From the NCBI GenBank assembly GCA_022447185.1, contig JAKVAY010000056.1, positions 1 to 58,876 on the forward strand: a stretch of 58,876 bases of DNA. The letters run 5' to 3'. The position numbers were made by a program, and so were the translations under genes. The stretch is from Fuerstiella sp. (GTDB lineage Bacteria > Planctomycetota > Planctomycetia > Planctomycetales > Planctomycetaceae). The notes below the pieces were generated by a model, which made no database searches, was not told where the DNA came from, and saw only the letters and a program-made list of their open reading frames with translations. This document shows positions 19,379 to 28,620 of this stretch, one piece after another; the stretch's first letter is position 1, and every line of letters begins with the position of its first letter.

Positions 19379-20182
19379 TCATCCCTGAAACGGACTTCCG
19401 TCCAGTCGAGTACCAAACCAGCGTCGGAGCACTGTATCCCCGGCCCATGTCAGTGCTGCGAATACGCCAACGCCCAGTGCGGTGGATGCCACGATTGTCG
19501 CATACAGCGCCGGAAGGTCCGCACTTGCCGTTTTCCGCTGAATCCATGCACCCAGCCCCGGCTGGCTGGATCCCACGAAAAACTCACCAACGATCGCTCC
19601 AACCACGGCCACACCGCTGGCGATTCGAATTCCACTGATCATCCATGGAAGGGCTGAAGGCAATCTCAGTTTCCAAAGCGTCTGCCACCAGGTTGCACCA
19701 TGCAGCCGAAACAATTCATGCAGCTGGTTGTCGATCTGCAGAAGTCCCGTCGTTGTGTTTGTCACGATGGGAAAGATACTGATGACGATGGCAACCAGAG
19801 TTACACTGTGAAAACCCCGTCCGAACGTCAGGATGATCAATGGGGCAATAGCGATCACGGGCACGGTCTGGAACAGAATCGCGTACGGATAAAATGCACG
19901 GCGAATGACCGACGACTGGGCGAACGCGAACGCGACCGCAGTGCCGATCGCTGTGCTGATCGCAAGGCCACTGAGCGCCGCGACGGCAGTCCTGACAGTT
20001 GCCTCAGTCAGCTCCACACGCATTGTTCTGAGGGACTCAAGCACAGACACCGGACGAGGCACGATATACGGGGGGATGTCGAAGACATCAATTGCCAGAT
20101 GCCACGCTGTGGCGGCGGCCACAAGTACCAGCAGCGGCAGCAGACCACTGCCCACCAGAATGAATGCACGTGCCCAGCTCAT
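19379..20182 (-). CDS. ABC transporter permease, NitT/TauT-type
   Basis: Inner-membrane permease of about 267 residues with roughly six transmembrane segments and the EAA-type loop that contacts the ATPase (FRLHGATWWQTLWKLRLP). It belongs to the family that imports nitrate, sulfonates, taurine or thiamine precursors; the substrate cannot be read. I chose the ATG at 20182 because it forms an ATGA overlap with the stop of the upstream ATPase gene; the frame also opens at 20200. No substrate-binding protein gene is adjacent, which is unusual for an importer. Confidence 0.88.
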   Translation of the reverse strand: MSWARAFILVGSGLLPLLVLVAAATAWHLAIDVFDIPPYIVPRPVSVLESLRTMRVELTEATVRTAVAALSGLAISTAIGTAVAFAFAQSSVIRRAFYPYAILFQTVPVIAIAPLIILTFGRGFHSVTLVAIVISIFPIVTNTTTGLLQIDNQLHELFRLHGATWWQTLWKLRLPSALPWMISGIRIASGVAVVGAIVGEFFVGSSQPGLGAWIQRKTASADLPALYATIVASTALGVGVFAALTWAGDTVLRRWFGTRLDGSPFQG

Positions 20183-20970
20183 GATTCGTTCACAGAACAA
20201 CGGGGGGGTCGAAGCGCTTCAAGAATCCGACCGATCGTTGCACCGAATTCCGGAGTGCTGCGCATCTCGACCGAACGATCGAGCTGCACGGTGGTCACAC
20301 TGGTGATGGTGGCCGGAGATCCGCCAAGCGTAATGACACGGTCGCTCATGCAGACAGCCTCAGTGACATTGTGTGTCACCATCACGGTGGTCACACCAAG
20401 ATTTTTCTGAATGCGAAATACGTCCGCCTGCAACTGCTGACGCAGCAGGTCGTCGACTGCTGCAAACGGTTCATCGAGCAACAGAAGATCCGGTTGCAGC
20501 ACCAGTGCTCTGGCAAGCGAGACCCGCATCTTCATTCCGCCGGACAGCGCGGCTGGCCGCTTCTGTAAATCGTCCTGTGACAGTCCCACAAGTTCGGCCA
20601 GTTCGTGGACACGTGAACTCGACACGGACGACTGTTCCAGTTCACCGGGCAGACGGATGTTGGCTGCTGCCGTTCGCCACGGCAGCAGCGTCGGGTCCTG
20701 AAATACGAATCCGGTACGAATGGCGCGACGATCTTTGGGTTTCGAAATTTCAAGTTCGCCTGAGGCCGGCGCCAGCAATTGCGCAATGATTCGCAACAGT
20801 GTCGACTTTCCGCAGCCCGACGGGCCGACCAGTGAAACGAATTCACCGGATGCGATTTCCAGCGAATCGATTTGAACGATGGCGGTTCCATCGAATCCCG
20901 CACACAGATTCGTCAAACGTATCTGTGGTCGAGCAGCATATTCAGTCTGTTCGCTGGATGAATGGTTCAC
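20179..20970 (-). CDS. ABC transporter ATP-binding protein, NitT/TauT-type
   Basis: Cytoplasmic ATPase of 263 residues that would drive the permease encoded next. Clear motifs: Walker A GPSGCGKSTLL (about 49), Q-loop in FVFQDPTLLPWRT, signature LSGGMKMRVSLARAL, Walker B DLLLLDEPFAAVDD and the H-loop VMVTHNVTEAV. The start is a GTG at 20970, nine bases after the end of the DUF6807 gene on the same strand, so the three genes probably form one operon. Confidence 0.93.
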   Translation of the reverse strand: MNHSSSEQTEYAARPQIRLTNLCAGFDGTAIVQIDSLEIASGEFVSLVGPSGCGKSTLLRIIAQLLAPASGELEISKPKDRRAIRTGFVFQDPTLLPWRTAAANIRLPGELEQSSVSSSRVHELAELVGLSQDDLQKRPAALSGGMKMRVSLARALVLQPDLLLLDEPFAAVDDLLRQQLQADVFRIQKNLGVTTVMVTHNVTEAVCMSDRVITLGGSPATITSVTTVQLDRSVEMRSTPEFGATIGRILEALRPPRCSVNES

Positions 20971-20979
20971 GCCCGAAGA

Positions 20980-21909
20980 CTACTGTACGTGCACCGTTGA
21001 AATCGTGGTGAACTGCCGATATGCCTGTTCCACGTTGCCCTGGACAGCGTCACCATCGTGAAAATAGATGGCATATCTAAGCTTCAGATTCTCACCCGGA
21101 TTCAGATGAACCGGTTTTTCCGGTTCTTCACCTTTGGAATAGGCATGCTCTCCAAACGGATTGATGGAAAACAATCCATAATTTCGAACGTGATAGCGTG
21201 ATGGCCGGAAATTCTCCGGGTGATCCATCAATGTTACCCCATATGTCCTGTCGCCGACCGTGCCGGAATAGTCAATCCACGGAAACGAACGTCCCCAGCA
21301 GTCAGCCGTACCTTCGATTCCGTCACTGCTGACGACCCTGCCTGTGTTTTTTTCCTTCATTGACGAAACCATGCGATAACCAAACAGACCTTCTTTCGTG
21401 TCACGAAAATCCACAGGGCCGTGCTTCGCAAGGAACTGGATTTCATAGGTCATGAGACGGTTTGCATAAATCGCAATATGGGTCTTCTCGGTGACAACCG
21501 GTTCGTCTGCACCCGATTTTTGCCATTCATTTGTCACTGTGAAAACAGCGGGGTTACCTTTGGAGCAAAGAACAGTCACGTCGCGTGTTACGATCAATTC
21601 CCGTTCTTTCCAGTGCCGGGCTTCATTGACTTCGTCCACAGCCACCCAGACACCCTTGTGATGGGCATGATCTTTGTCTTCCGGGTCGTCCAGTGCACGA
21701 GTGAGAATTGTGCCATCAGCGGCCCTGACGGGCAGAAAGAACGGCTTGCGAAACTCAGACGAATAGTTGTAGGTCGCAAAGTCAGACTGTCCGATTTTGA
21801 CCTGCAGCTGGCCGAGCTGTTCGACGATCTTCACATCCGAGTCCGCCGCAAACGCCAGTCCGCGGTTCAACAATGGACACAACAACAGAACCAGAGCCGA
21901 ACGGTTCAT
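20980..21909 (-). CDS. Exported DUF6807 (PmoA-like) protein
   Basis: From the ATG at 21909 (MNRSALVLLLCPLLNRGLAFA) this is a 309-residue protein with a Sec signal peptide ending around residue 22. The mature part is a beta-rich DUF6807 domain, often called 'PmoA family' in planctomycete genomes although it has no known link to methane oxidation. Typical stretches are FFLPVRAADGTILTRAL, DHAHHKGVWVAVDEVN, GRSFPWIDYSG and PENFRPSRYHVRNYGLF. The family is abundant in planctomycetes near sugar catabolism genes and may act on carbohydrates; the reaction is unknown. It heads the operon with the ABC ATPase and permease. Confidence 0.85.
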   Translation of the reverse strand: MNRSALVLLLCPLLNRGLAFAADSDVKIVEQLGQLQVKIGQSDFATYNYSSEFRKPFFLPVRAADGTILTRALDDPEDKDHAHHKGVWVAVDEVNEARHWKERELIVTRDVTVLCSKGNPAVFTVTNEWQKSGADEPVVTEKTHIAIYANRLMTYEIQFLAKHGPVDFRDTKEGLFGYRMVSSMKEKNTGRVVSSDGIEGTADCWGRSFPWIDYSGTVGDRTYGVTLMDHPENFRPSRYHVRNYGLFSINPFGEHAYSKGEEPEKPVHLNPGENLKLRYAIYFHDGDAVQGNVEQAYRQFTTISTVHVQ

Positions 21910-22284
21910 CAATGACTCCCGAGAAAAGCAATACTTGAGTGCGAAAGGCCCGAATGCCTGATTGTGGCTGTCGAAGACAACAAGCCAGTTACATACTACA
22001 CGAGGGGGCAGTGAGCTGCCACGGAATATCCCCGTCGACACGATATGGATTGATGCCGGAATCCGGCCGTTCATACGCAATGTTGTGCAAATTCAATCTG
22101 CATGCATGTTCAGCCATGAGTGTGAGTGATTGCTCAGACGCAGAAGACGTGTTTAGTTGAGGCGGCTGGAGTGTCGCGGGTGTACGACGTGGTGTTTCAG
22201 GCTCAATGGAACGTGTCGAATCCACAGATTGCGTAATTATTGTCCCGTTGCCCCAGGCTTTATGATAGAATCCGATGATTCACC

Positions 22285-22296
22285 CACCAATTGGTG
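22285..22296. promoter_or_regulatory. 12-bp perfect palindrome, possible operator
   Basis: CACCAATTGGTG is a perfect 12-bp palindrome about 20 bases after a -10-like TATGAT and immediately before the helix that closes the structured leader. Position and symmetry fit a repressor site, but no matching regulator gene is in the window. Confidence 0.35.
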
Positions 22297-22399
22297 TACC
22301 GGCTTTGCCGTATTGCCTCACTTCTGAACAGTTGGAATCCCGCTCTGTTTGCTGAGGAGGGTTGGGGACCCTGGAAGTGGCATTTGATTCCGGTACACC
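22293..22399 (+). ncRNA. Candidate structured 5' leader RNA (multi-helix)
   Basis: A long-range helix pairs GGTGTACCGG (22293-22302) with CCGGTACACC (22390-22399), ten perfect pairs. Nested inside, TGCC-TC-ACTTC (22314-22324) pairs with GAAGT-GGCA (22374-22382) with a two-base bulge. Inside that sit AACAG/CTGTT (22327-22331 and 22345-22349) and AGGGT-TGGGG-ACCCT (22358-22372). The layout is a closing stem leading to a three-way junction, 32 bases before the VKOR-DsbA start codon and its G-rich Shine-Dalgarno. It matches no riboswitch class I know. Chance helices cannot be excluded. Confidence 0.4.
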
Positions 22400-22431
22400 T
22401 GGTGAGCGCATGAGGCGAGGGGGCAGATCAG

Positions 22432-23964
22432 ATGAGTAGTCCCGAATTCAATACGGGTGTGACTGGTGATCCATTCACCGCCCTGGGAAGCGGGAAATGG
22501 ATTTGGATTCTTCGGGTCCTGACGACTGTCGCGCTCGGCATCTCAGGTTACCTGATGTGGACTGCATTGACGGGACGCACCGTTGCCGGGTGTGGAAGCG
22601 GTGAGCTGTTCGACTGTCAGCATGTCCTGAACAGCAAGTGGTCAAAATTTGGTCCCCTCCCCGTCGGATTGCTCGCTTTTGTTCTGTATTCCTGTGTGCT
22701 GTCGGCTCTTGTGTTCTGCCGCCATCCGCAAGCAGTCCAAGTCCGTCGCATCAGCTGGATGTGCGTGACAGTGTGTGGGTTCGCGGCGGGTCTGGCGGCT
22801 GTGTGGTTCACGTCACTGCAGATCTTCGCACTGGACCAACTCTGTCCGTGGTGCCTGGGAGCTCATGCCTGCGGTCTGGCAATTTGTGGCCTTGTATTGT
22901 GGAAACATCCGTTTGAAGCACGAACCTCGCGGCGGCTTGCCTTCGTTGGAATACTGAGTGTGGCTGTTTTGATTACGGGTCAGATTCTGATTCCGGCACC
23001 TTTGACACATGAGACTGTTCGTTTTGACGCTCAGTCAAATGGGACTGCTGTGGAAGACAGCGGTGATTCTTTGGACGGAGAAGTTACAGACGATGTCTTC
23101 ACGTCACCGGACAATATTTTCGAAGCACCCGCAGTGAATCTGTTTGAGGCCCCGACAGAACCGTCAGAGACTGATTCTGTGACGAATGACGAGCCGGACG
23201 TCGAGTCGTCCGAAGAGGACGCATCGGCTGCCACGGCTGCATCGTTGCTGCTGCTGATGCCACCACACCTGTCGCTGATGACAAACCGCGTACTGGTTTC
23301 GACCGGATCTGACGATGAGGATTCACGCGCGGACAAGAGTGCGCAAGCAGATCCCGCCGTGCCGGAAGAAGTGAAACCTGAACGACGGGTCATCGGTGTG
23401 AATGGCAACAAATTTCGTCTGGACGTCAGGCAGTGGCCTCTGCTCGGTCAACCGGATGCGAAATATGTCTTTGTCGAAATGTTCGACTACACCTGCTCGC
23501 ATTGCCGGAATACGCATCGAGCGGTCCGTGGGGCATTTAAACGCTATGGAGATGATCTGGCAGTCATCGCGTTGCCTGTTCCTTTGGACCGGAACTGTAA
23601 TCGCTATGCGACCAGCAGTGGCGGGACTCACCGCGACTCATGTGAAATCTCGCGCATTGCCATTGCGGTTTGGCGCATTGACGCAGAAAAATTCTACCAG
23701 CTGCACAACTGGCTGTTCGAAACGAACAGAACGGCCATATCCACAAAACGCCGGGCCGAGCAGCTTGTCGGCAGAGAACGACTGGCCACGGAGCTCAACT
23801 ATCCGACCGCCGGTCAATACATCGGCAAACACGTTGAGCTTTACCACAGAGTTGGCGGGGGCGCTGTTCCCAAACTGATGTTTCCCAATTCATCGATGAT
23901 TGGAGAAGTCAGTTCGACCCAAACGCTGTGTAATGCGATCGAACGTGAACTGGCAAGCCGTTAG
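22432..23964 (+). CDS. VKOR-DsbA fusion, disulfide bond formation protein
   Basis: A 510-residue fusion that should make disulfides in exported proteins. The N-terminal half is a vitamin K epoxide reductase (DsbB-like quinone reductase) domain with about five membrane segments, loop cysteines 54 and 62 (VAGCGSGELFDC) and the active pair Cys138-Cys141 in LCPWCLGAHA. A linker of about 150 residues, rich in Asp, Glu, Ser and Thr, follows. The C-terminal part is a thioredoxin-fold DsbA/DsbG-like domain with Cys355-Ser-His-Cys358 in MFDYTCSHCRN. Fusion lets the oxidase be recharged in cis; electrons would go to menaquinone. The start is the ATG at 22432 with AGGGGG about 8 bases upstream. Confidence 0.92.
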   Translation: MSSPEFNTGVTGDPFTALGSGKWIWILRVLTTVALGISGYLMWTALTGRTVAGCGSGELFDCQHVLNSKWSKFGPLPVGLLAFVLYSCVLSALVFCRHPQAVQVRRISWMCVTVCGFAAGLAAVWFTSLQIFALDQLCPWCLGAHACGLAICGLVLWKHPFEARTSRRLAFVGILSVAVLITGQILIPAPLTHETVRFDAQSNGTAVEDSGDSLDGEVTDDVFTSPDNIFEAPAVNLFEAPTEPSETDSVTNDEPDVESSEEDASAATAASLLLLMPPHLSLMTNRVLVSTGSDDEDSRADKSAQADPAVPEEVKPERRVIGVNGNKFRLDVRQWPLLGQPDAKYVFVEMFDYTCSHCRNTHRAVRGAFKRYGDDLAVIALPVPLDRNCNRYATSSGGTHRDSCEISRIAIAVWRIDAEKFYQLHNWLFETNRTAISTKRRAEQLVGRERLATELNYPTAGQYIGKHVELYHRVGGGAVPKLMFPNSSMIGEVSSTQTLCNAIERELASR

Positions 23965-23971
23965 GCTGGAT

Positions 23972-24006
23972 AACTGATTCGTCTTCGAGACGGTGTCGAA
24001 TCAGTT
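23972..24006. terminator. 10-bp hairpin after the VKOR-DsbA gene
   Basis: AACTGATTCG and CGAATCAGTT form ten perfect pairs around a 15-base loop, starting 8 bases after the stop codon. No T-run follows, so termination would need a factor; it may instead protect the mRNA end. Confidence 0.5.
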
Positions 24007-24144
24007 CTTACGTGATTGATTTTGTGAGGCCGGAACGCTTTCCGAGTGGTGATGTTGATCGGAAGGTAAGCCTGTCGGTTCTGTTGCCACTAAAAAATTC
24101 GACCGATTCACCAATGTTACCTCACAGATGACGACCTCAAAGAT

Positions 24145-24246
24145 TCACAGACCAGCACAATTCAAACCGGATTCGTCGCCCGAAAATGTTTCTTTGAACG
24201 CAATATTGTCCAGCAGCTTCAGGGTCTGACGATGACAAGTTTTCAT
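24145..24246 (-). CDS. Possible 33-residue small protein
   Basis: A short frame starting MKTCHRQTLKLLDN and ending NCAGL, preceded by a strong Shine-Dalgarno (AGGAAAGG, about 6 bases before the ATG at 24246). It lies 140 bases downstream of the Gfo/Idh oxidoreductase on the same strand. The ribosome site is better than that of most genes here, which is the main reason to list it. No family is recognised, and a chance frame remains possible. Confidence 0.3.
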   Translation of the reverse strand: MKTCHRQTLKLLDNIAFKETFSGDESGLNCAGL

Positions 24247-24386
24247 ATTTGACCTTTCCTGCTTTGTTGTGTTCCTCAGGTCTATGGAAGGCTGATTGTC
24301 ACTATCGTGTTTTGTGTGTCGTTTGTTACGAAACCCGTGCGTTGGGCTTCTCAAAAAATGCATTTCACTGTTCACATCTGAACAGG

Positions 24387-25577
24387 TTATTTCGTCTGCT
24401 GAATAATGCGGCCTGTTTGTTTATGGCGCAGGATTACGTTGATGCTGCCGTCCGGCATCTTTTCTTCTTTAATCAGCAGGTGATCGGCATCATATTCACG
24501 AATTGTGCCCACTCGTTCGGTAGTGTTGCGTCCTCGCCACACGGGCAAACGAACGGTTTCCCAGTGTTTGCTGTTTGCGGACCGGTATGCTGCATCGACA
24601 ATCGCATTGACCACGTAGCCGTCGTAAAAATCTTCCATCGGAGGACGCGATTCCTCCATGGCGGATAACACGTCCGCAAACATGTCGACGTAACCCAGGG
24701 CCACAGGTTCATCGCCAACAGGAAACATCCATCCTGATTCGGATTCAGTCTTTTCGGCAACATAACCGGACTGTCCGCGTGCGGAGAACATTTCGAATCC
24801 GGTCCGCAGCCAGTGGTTCAGCCAGATAGTGCCTTCCGTTCCGGAGACTTCGTCACGCAGATCCATGCCGCCTCGAAATGCCCAACTCACTTCGAACTGG
24901 CCAATCGCGCCGTTCTCATAACGCACCAGACCGACGGCATGATCCTCTGCTTCAATGGGATGGACGAGTGTGTCCGCCCAACACATGACTTCCGCAGGCC
25001 GAATATCTTTTCCAATGAAGTTGCGGGCAATTTCGATGCAGTGACAGCCCATATCCACGATCGCCCCTCCACCTGACAGTTTCCGATTCCAGAACCAGTC
25101 ACTGTGAGGTCCAGGATGGGTCTCTCTTGAACGAACCCACAACACATCCCCGACAGCGCCGGCACGTACGGAAGCCAGCGACTTCTGAGTTCTGGGCGTA
25201 TAGACCAGGTCTTCCAGATAAGCATGGAACACGCCCGCTTTTTCGACAGTCCGGAGCATTCTGAGTGCTTCTTCGGCATTGCGTCCCAGTGGTTTGGTAC
25301 AAAGAACAGCTTTTCCGGCCTCTGCCGCTGCAGTGACCGCGGCTTCGTGCAAATGGTTCGGAAGTCCGACAATGACAGCATCCACGTCGTCGGCCGTCAC
25401 CGATTCGGCGATGCTGGTTGAGAAGCGAGGGATCTGATGTTGCTCTGCAAATGCTTTCGCATGTCGGGTATCTCGGCCGTACACAACCTGAACTCGATCC
25501 CGCGACCGCTTCTCATGAAGTGCTTCCGTGTAAAACCGAGCGATAAAGCCGGTTCCCAGCATCGCAATCCGAAGCAT
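24387..25577 (-). CDS. Gfo/Idh/MocA family oxidoreductase
   Basis: NAD(P)-dependent sugar or inositol-type oxidoreductase of 396 residues. The Rossmann opening is [30 protein letters not shown] and the catalytic-lysine stretch [15 protein letters not shown] (EKP motif as TKP) follow, then the C-terminal sheet with [14 protein letters not shown]. There is no Tat or Sec signal, so it is cytoplasmic, unlike many planctomycete paralogues. The last 40 residues ([19 protein letters not shown] to the end) form an unusual tail beyond the family domain. The substrate is unknown. Confidence 0.9.
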   Translation of the reverse strand: MLRIAMLGTGFIARFYTEALHEKRSRDRVQVVYGRDTRHAKAFAEQHQIPRFSTSIAESVTADDVDAVIVGLPNHLHEAAVTAAAEAGKAVLCTKPLGRNAEEALRMLRTVEKAGVFHAYLEDLVYTPRTQKSLASVRAGAVGDVLWVRSRETHPGPHSDWFWNRKLSGGGAIVDMGCHCIEIARNFIGKDIRPAEVMCWADTLVHPIEAEDHAVGLVRYENGAIGQFEVSWAFRGGMDLRDEVSGTEGTIWLNHWLRTGFEMFSARGQSGYVAEKTESESGWMFPVGDEPVALGYVDMFADVLSAMEESRPPMEDFYDGYVVNAIVDAAYRSANSKHWETVRLPVWRGRNTTERVGTIREYDADHLLIKEEKMPDGSINVILRHKQTGRIIQQTK

Positions 25578-26016
25578 GATTGTTCCCGTGTCAAAGAACG
25601 TGTGCGATTATTGAATCCTGGCCTTCCGGCCACCTGCCATCACAAGGCTGCGTTGCATTCCGATTCAGGTTCTGTCAGTGCACGGCACACACGACCATCT
25701 GTCCAGATTTCCAGAGCCGAATCGTTCGCATGCTGTCCATTCTGAATGATTGAAATACTGTGGGAATTCTCCGGAAGACGAAAAATGCAGGATCGCCAGT
25801 ATTGGGCCTGCCTGCTATATTCCATAGTTGTCTGGCTTGGTTCCTGACCGACCGAAACAGAGTTCTGTAGCAGTGCCTTGGGAATGTGTTGAGAACGGTG
25901 TCTAAAACTTTGGCGGCATCATAAAACGAAACGCTGGTGTCAAAGCGTTCCAGAGGCCGTTATTCAACCGATTGTTGGCGTCACCTGCCGATATTATTGA
26001 GCGGATTTTTGTCATT
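25578..26016. other. Divergent intergenic region upstream of ahcY
   Basis: 439 bases. A minus-strand frame at 25640-25825 (61 residues, starting MEYSRQAQYW) has fairly coding-like codons and sits upstream of the oxidoreductase, but it has no good ribosome site and no recognised similarity; I leave it as a weak possibility. I looked for SAH and SAM riboswitch motifs in front of ahcY and found none. Confidence 0.3.
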
Positions 26017-27345
26017 ATGAGTGCAACTTTGTCACATCCACATAAGGTCGCTGATCTCTCGCTGGCCGAGCTCGGGCGCAAAGAGATCGAAATCGCAGAA
26101 ATTGAAATGCCGGGGTTGATGGCTCTGCGTGAAAAATACGGTCCGACAAAGCCACTGGCGGGAGCTCGAATTGCCGGCTGCCTTCATATGACGATTCAGA
26201 CGGCCGTACTGATCGAGACTCTGGTCGAACTGGGAGCAGACGTCACGTGGTCCAGCTGTAACATTTTTTCCACTCAGGATCATGCTGCGGCCGCAATCGC
26301 GGCCGCAGGTGTTCCGGTCTATGCATGGAAGGGTTTGAGCGAGGAAGAATTTGACTGGTGTATTGAACAAACGCTGATGTTCCCTGACGGTCAGCCTTTG
26401 AACATGATCCTGGATGACGGCGGTGATCTTACGCTGATGGTTCACGAAAAATTCCCGGAGCTGCTCAAAGACATCAGGGGACTGTCGGAAGAAACGACAA
26501 CCGGCGTTCACCGTCTTCATCAGATGCATGCGGCCGGGAAGCTGGCAGTGCCTGCCATCAATGTGAACGATTCGGTAACAAAAAGTAAATTCGATAATCT
26601 TTACGGCTGTCGCGAATCACTGGCTGACGGTATCAAGCGGGCAACTGACGTTATGGTTGCGGGTAAAGTGGTCGTTGTCTGCGGCTACGGTGATGTCGGA
26701 AAAGGCTGTGCGGCGGCGATGAAGGGCCTGGGCGCTCGTGTCATCGTGACGGAAGTCGATCCGATTTGTGCACTGCAGGCCACCATGGAAGGTTATCAGG
26801 TAACCAACATGGCCGAGGCCGCAGCTGATGGTGACATTTTTGTGACCACGACCGGCAACAAAGACGTTATCTGTGGTGAGCACATGGACCAGATGAAGCA
26901 TCAGGCGATTGTCTGTAACATCGGGCACTTCGACAGCGAAGTTCAGATTGCATATCTGAACGATCGCAGCGACATCGAAAAGGTGAACATCAAAACTCCG
27001 GCTGACGAAGGCGGGCCGGTCGATAAGTACGTTTACCCGGACGGTAAAGCACTGATCGTGCTGGCCGAAGGTCGGTTGGTCAATCTGGGCTGCGCCACTG
27101 GCCACCCATCCTTCGTGATGAGCAACAGTTTCACGAATCAGGTGATGGCTCAACTCGCACTGTGGCAGGACCCCGAAAGCTATGAAATTGGTGTCCACAT
27201 GCTGCCAAAACACCTGGACGAAGAAGTCGCACGACTGCACCTGCAAAAACTGGGTGTGAAGCTGGAAGTGCTCTCGAAGGAACAGGCCGACTACATCGGG
27301 GTTCCCGTCAACGGTCCATTTAAGCCGGATCACTATCGCTATTAG
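26017..27345 (+). CDS. ahcY: Adenosylhomocysteinase
   Basis: Splits S-adenosylhomocysteine into adenosine and homocysteine, removing the product that inhibits methyltransferases. From the ATG at 26017 ([20 protein letters not shown]) the protein has 442 residues and is full length. Substrate-domain motifs [21 protein letters not shown] and [17 protein letters not shown], the NAD-binding loop [12 protein letters not shown], and the C-terminal KPDHYRY that contacts NAD are all present. The frame is open to 25972, but that part is not family-like. A hairpin follows between it and the convergent CPBP gene. Confidence 0.97.
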   Translation: MSATLSHPHKVADLSLAELGRKEIEIAEIEMPGLMALREKYGPTKPLAGARIAGCLHMTIQTAVLIETLVELGADVTWSSCNIFSTQDHAAAAIAAAGVPVYAWKGLSEEEFDWCIEQTLMFPDGQPLNMILDDGGDLTLMVHEKFPELLKDIRGLSEETTTGVHRLHQMHAAGKLAVPAINVNDSVTKSKFDNLYGCRESLADGIKRATDVMVAGKVVVVCGYGDVGKGCAAAMKGLGARVIVTEVDPICALQATMEGYQVTNMAEAAADGDIFVTTTGNKDVICGEHMDQMKHQAIVCNIGHFDSEVQIAYLNDRSDIEKVNIKTPADEGGPVDKYVYPDGKALIVLAEGRLVNLGCATGHPSFVMSNSFTNQVMAQLALWQDPESYEIGVHMLPKHLDEEVARLHLQKLGVKLEVLSKEQADYIGVPVNGPFKPDHYRY

Positions 27346-27351
27346 AGCAGG

Positions 27352-27368
27352 TCTCGGAATTACCGAGA
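27352..27368. terminator. Hairpin between convergent ahcY and CPBP protease genes
   Basis: TCTCGG-AATTA-CCGAGA, six perfect pairs, starts 6 bases after the ahcY stop and is followed by TTGTTT. It lies 4 bases before the end of the convergent gene, so it may serve both directions. The T-run is short, so strength is uncertain. Confidence 0.5.
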
Positions 27369-27372
27369 TTGT

Positions 27373-28398
27373 TTACAGCATTGTCAGACCGGCGATCGCG
27401 ATGTTGAAGCCGTTGAAAAGAACGTGTACCAGTACTACGGTCCGATAGCTGCGGCGCTGGTAATATGTCCAGCCGATTGCAGCGGCGAGTGGCAGAAGTG
27501 CGATGCTGTCCGGAAATCCATGAGCAAATGCAAACAGGAGCGATGTCACGCCTATTGCGAATGGGGCTGACATTTGGATCGGACTGCGGTGATTTAAGAA
27601 TCCGCCCAGAATTATGACACGATACAGCAGTTCTTCCATCAGTGGCGCGAGGACCACGGCAGTCAAGGCAATCAGAAACAGCGATTCGGTACCCACGCCG
27701 TTTATGATCATCTCCAGAAACGGATGCTGATCCTGTTCCGGAAGCAGCAAAGCCATCGTCAGTTTCAGGATTGCAGTGGGCAGCCAGGCGACCAGACAGA
27801 TTTCTGCGGCAAACCGCAACTCACGCTCCCATCGCCACATTTCAACAGGAGTGTCATCGTGGGATATGTCGTTGTCGGAATCCACGGATGAGGAGATCGC
27901 AACGGTTGATTGAACGACGCAAAGATTCTGATCATTCACGATCCCGGTCACCCCGGAATTCGGATCGTCACCAGGCGGTTTGTGAATCCCACGCAGATTC
28001 AGAGTTAGCCACTGTCGCCAATTCAGAAGCAATACAGGCATTCCCAGCAGGAGGATCATGGCAATGTTGTAGATCACTGCCTGGCGGAGTCTTTCAACCA
28101 GGTCGGAGGAAGCCAGTTGATCAGCCGCTGGTGAATTCACAAGTACAAAACCGGCCATCATCAGGGCAATAACCAGTCCAGGTATCAGTAGTGGTACGGG
28201 AATATGTAACAGCGGTCGATTAGCCATCGGCATCACTGAGATGCCACGCGAGTATTGCGTCCACCAAAACGCAATGACACACAGGCTTCCTGTCAGGGCA
28301 GCCATTACGCAGGATCCCGACAGGATTTCACCGATGCCGAATTCCTGGTCTGTCAAAACAGAATCAGCCAGCAGTTGTGGCAGGTCTGAGACACTCAT
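27373..28398 (-). CDS. CPBP family intramembrane glutamic endopeptidase
   Basis: Membrane protease of the CAAX-processing/bacteriocin-processing (Abi) family, about 341 residues with roughly eight membrane segments. The catalytic motifs are clear: MEELLYRVIILGGFL (EExxxR), LLFAFAHGFPDS (FxxxH) and HVLFNGFN (HxxxN). I chose the ATG at 28398 (MSVSDLPQLLADSV) because GGAAG precedes it by 8 bases; the frame opens at 28509. Relatives process prenylated or leader peptides; the target here is unknown. The insert between segments 3 and 4 is long and hydrophilic. Confidence 0.87.
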   Translation of the reverse strand: MSVSDLPQLLADSVLTDQEFGIGEILSGSCVMAALTGSLCVIAFWWTQYSRGISVMPMANRPLLHIPVPLLIPGLVIALMMAGFVLVNSPAADQLASSDLVERLRQAVIYNIAMILLLGMPVLLLNWRQWLTLNLRGIHKPPGDDPNSGVTGIVNDQNLCVVQSTVAISSSVDSDNDISHDDTPVEMWRWERELRFAAEICLVAWLPTAILKLTMALLLPEQDQHPFLEMIINGVGTESLFLIALTAVVLAPLMEELLYRVIILGGFLNHRSPIQMSAPFAIGVTSLLFAFAHGFPDSIALLPLAAAIGWTYYQRRSYRTVVLVHVLFNGFNIAIAGLTML

Positions 28399-28620
28399 GC
28401 AAAGTTCTTCCGATGGAATTCCGGCGTGAGGCAAATTTTCCGGTACTGCAAAGTACGTGTGTTTCGTTCGATGGCGGCACCCGAGCTCGGAAACTGGCGT
28501 TAAGAGCAATCAGTAGTATGATCCACAGCAGCTGTTGTCTGAACGCGGTGACCGAATCGTTTTCACATCGGCATTTGTTTGAATACGCTCACAGCTTCAT
28601 TTCTACGGAGCCATACCGTT

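Larger units (their letters stand above)
21910..22431. other. Divergent intergenic region upstream of the VKOR-DsbA gene
   Basis: 522 bases with no credible gene. A possible plus-strand promoter lies at 22244-22268 (TTGTCC and TATGAT or TGATAG, spacing 15-17), followed at once by the palindrome at 22285-22296 and the structured leader at 22293-22399. The part nearest 21909 should hold the promoter of the DUF6807 operon. Confidence 0.35.

Noticed and set aside
19157..19657. Plus-strand frame of 166 codons opposite the permease
   Set aside because: It overlaps the well-supported ABC permease on the other strand and shows no family sequence.
25850..26016. SAH or SAM riboswitch expected before ahcY
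   Set aside because: I found none of the conserved sequence blocks of the known SAH or SAM classes in this leader.
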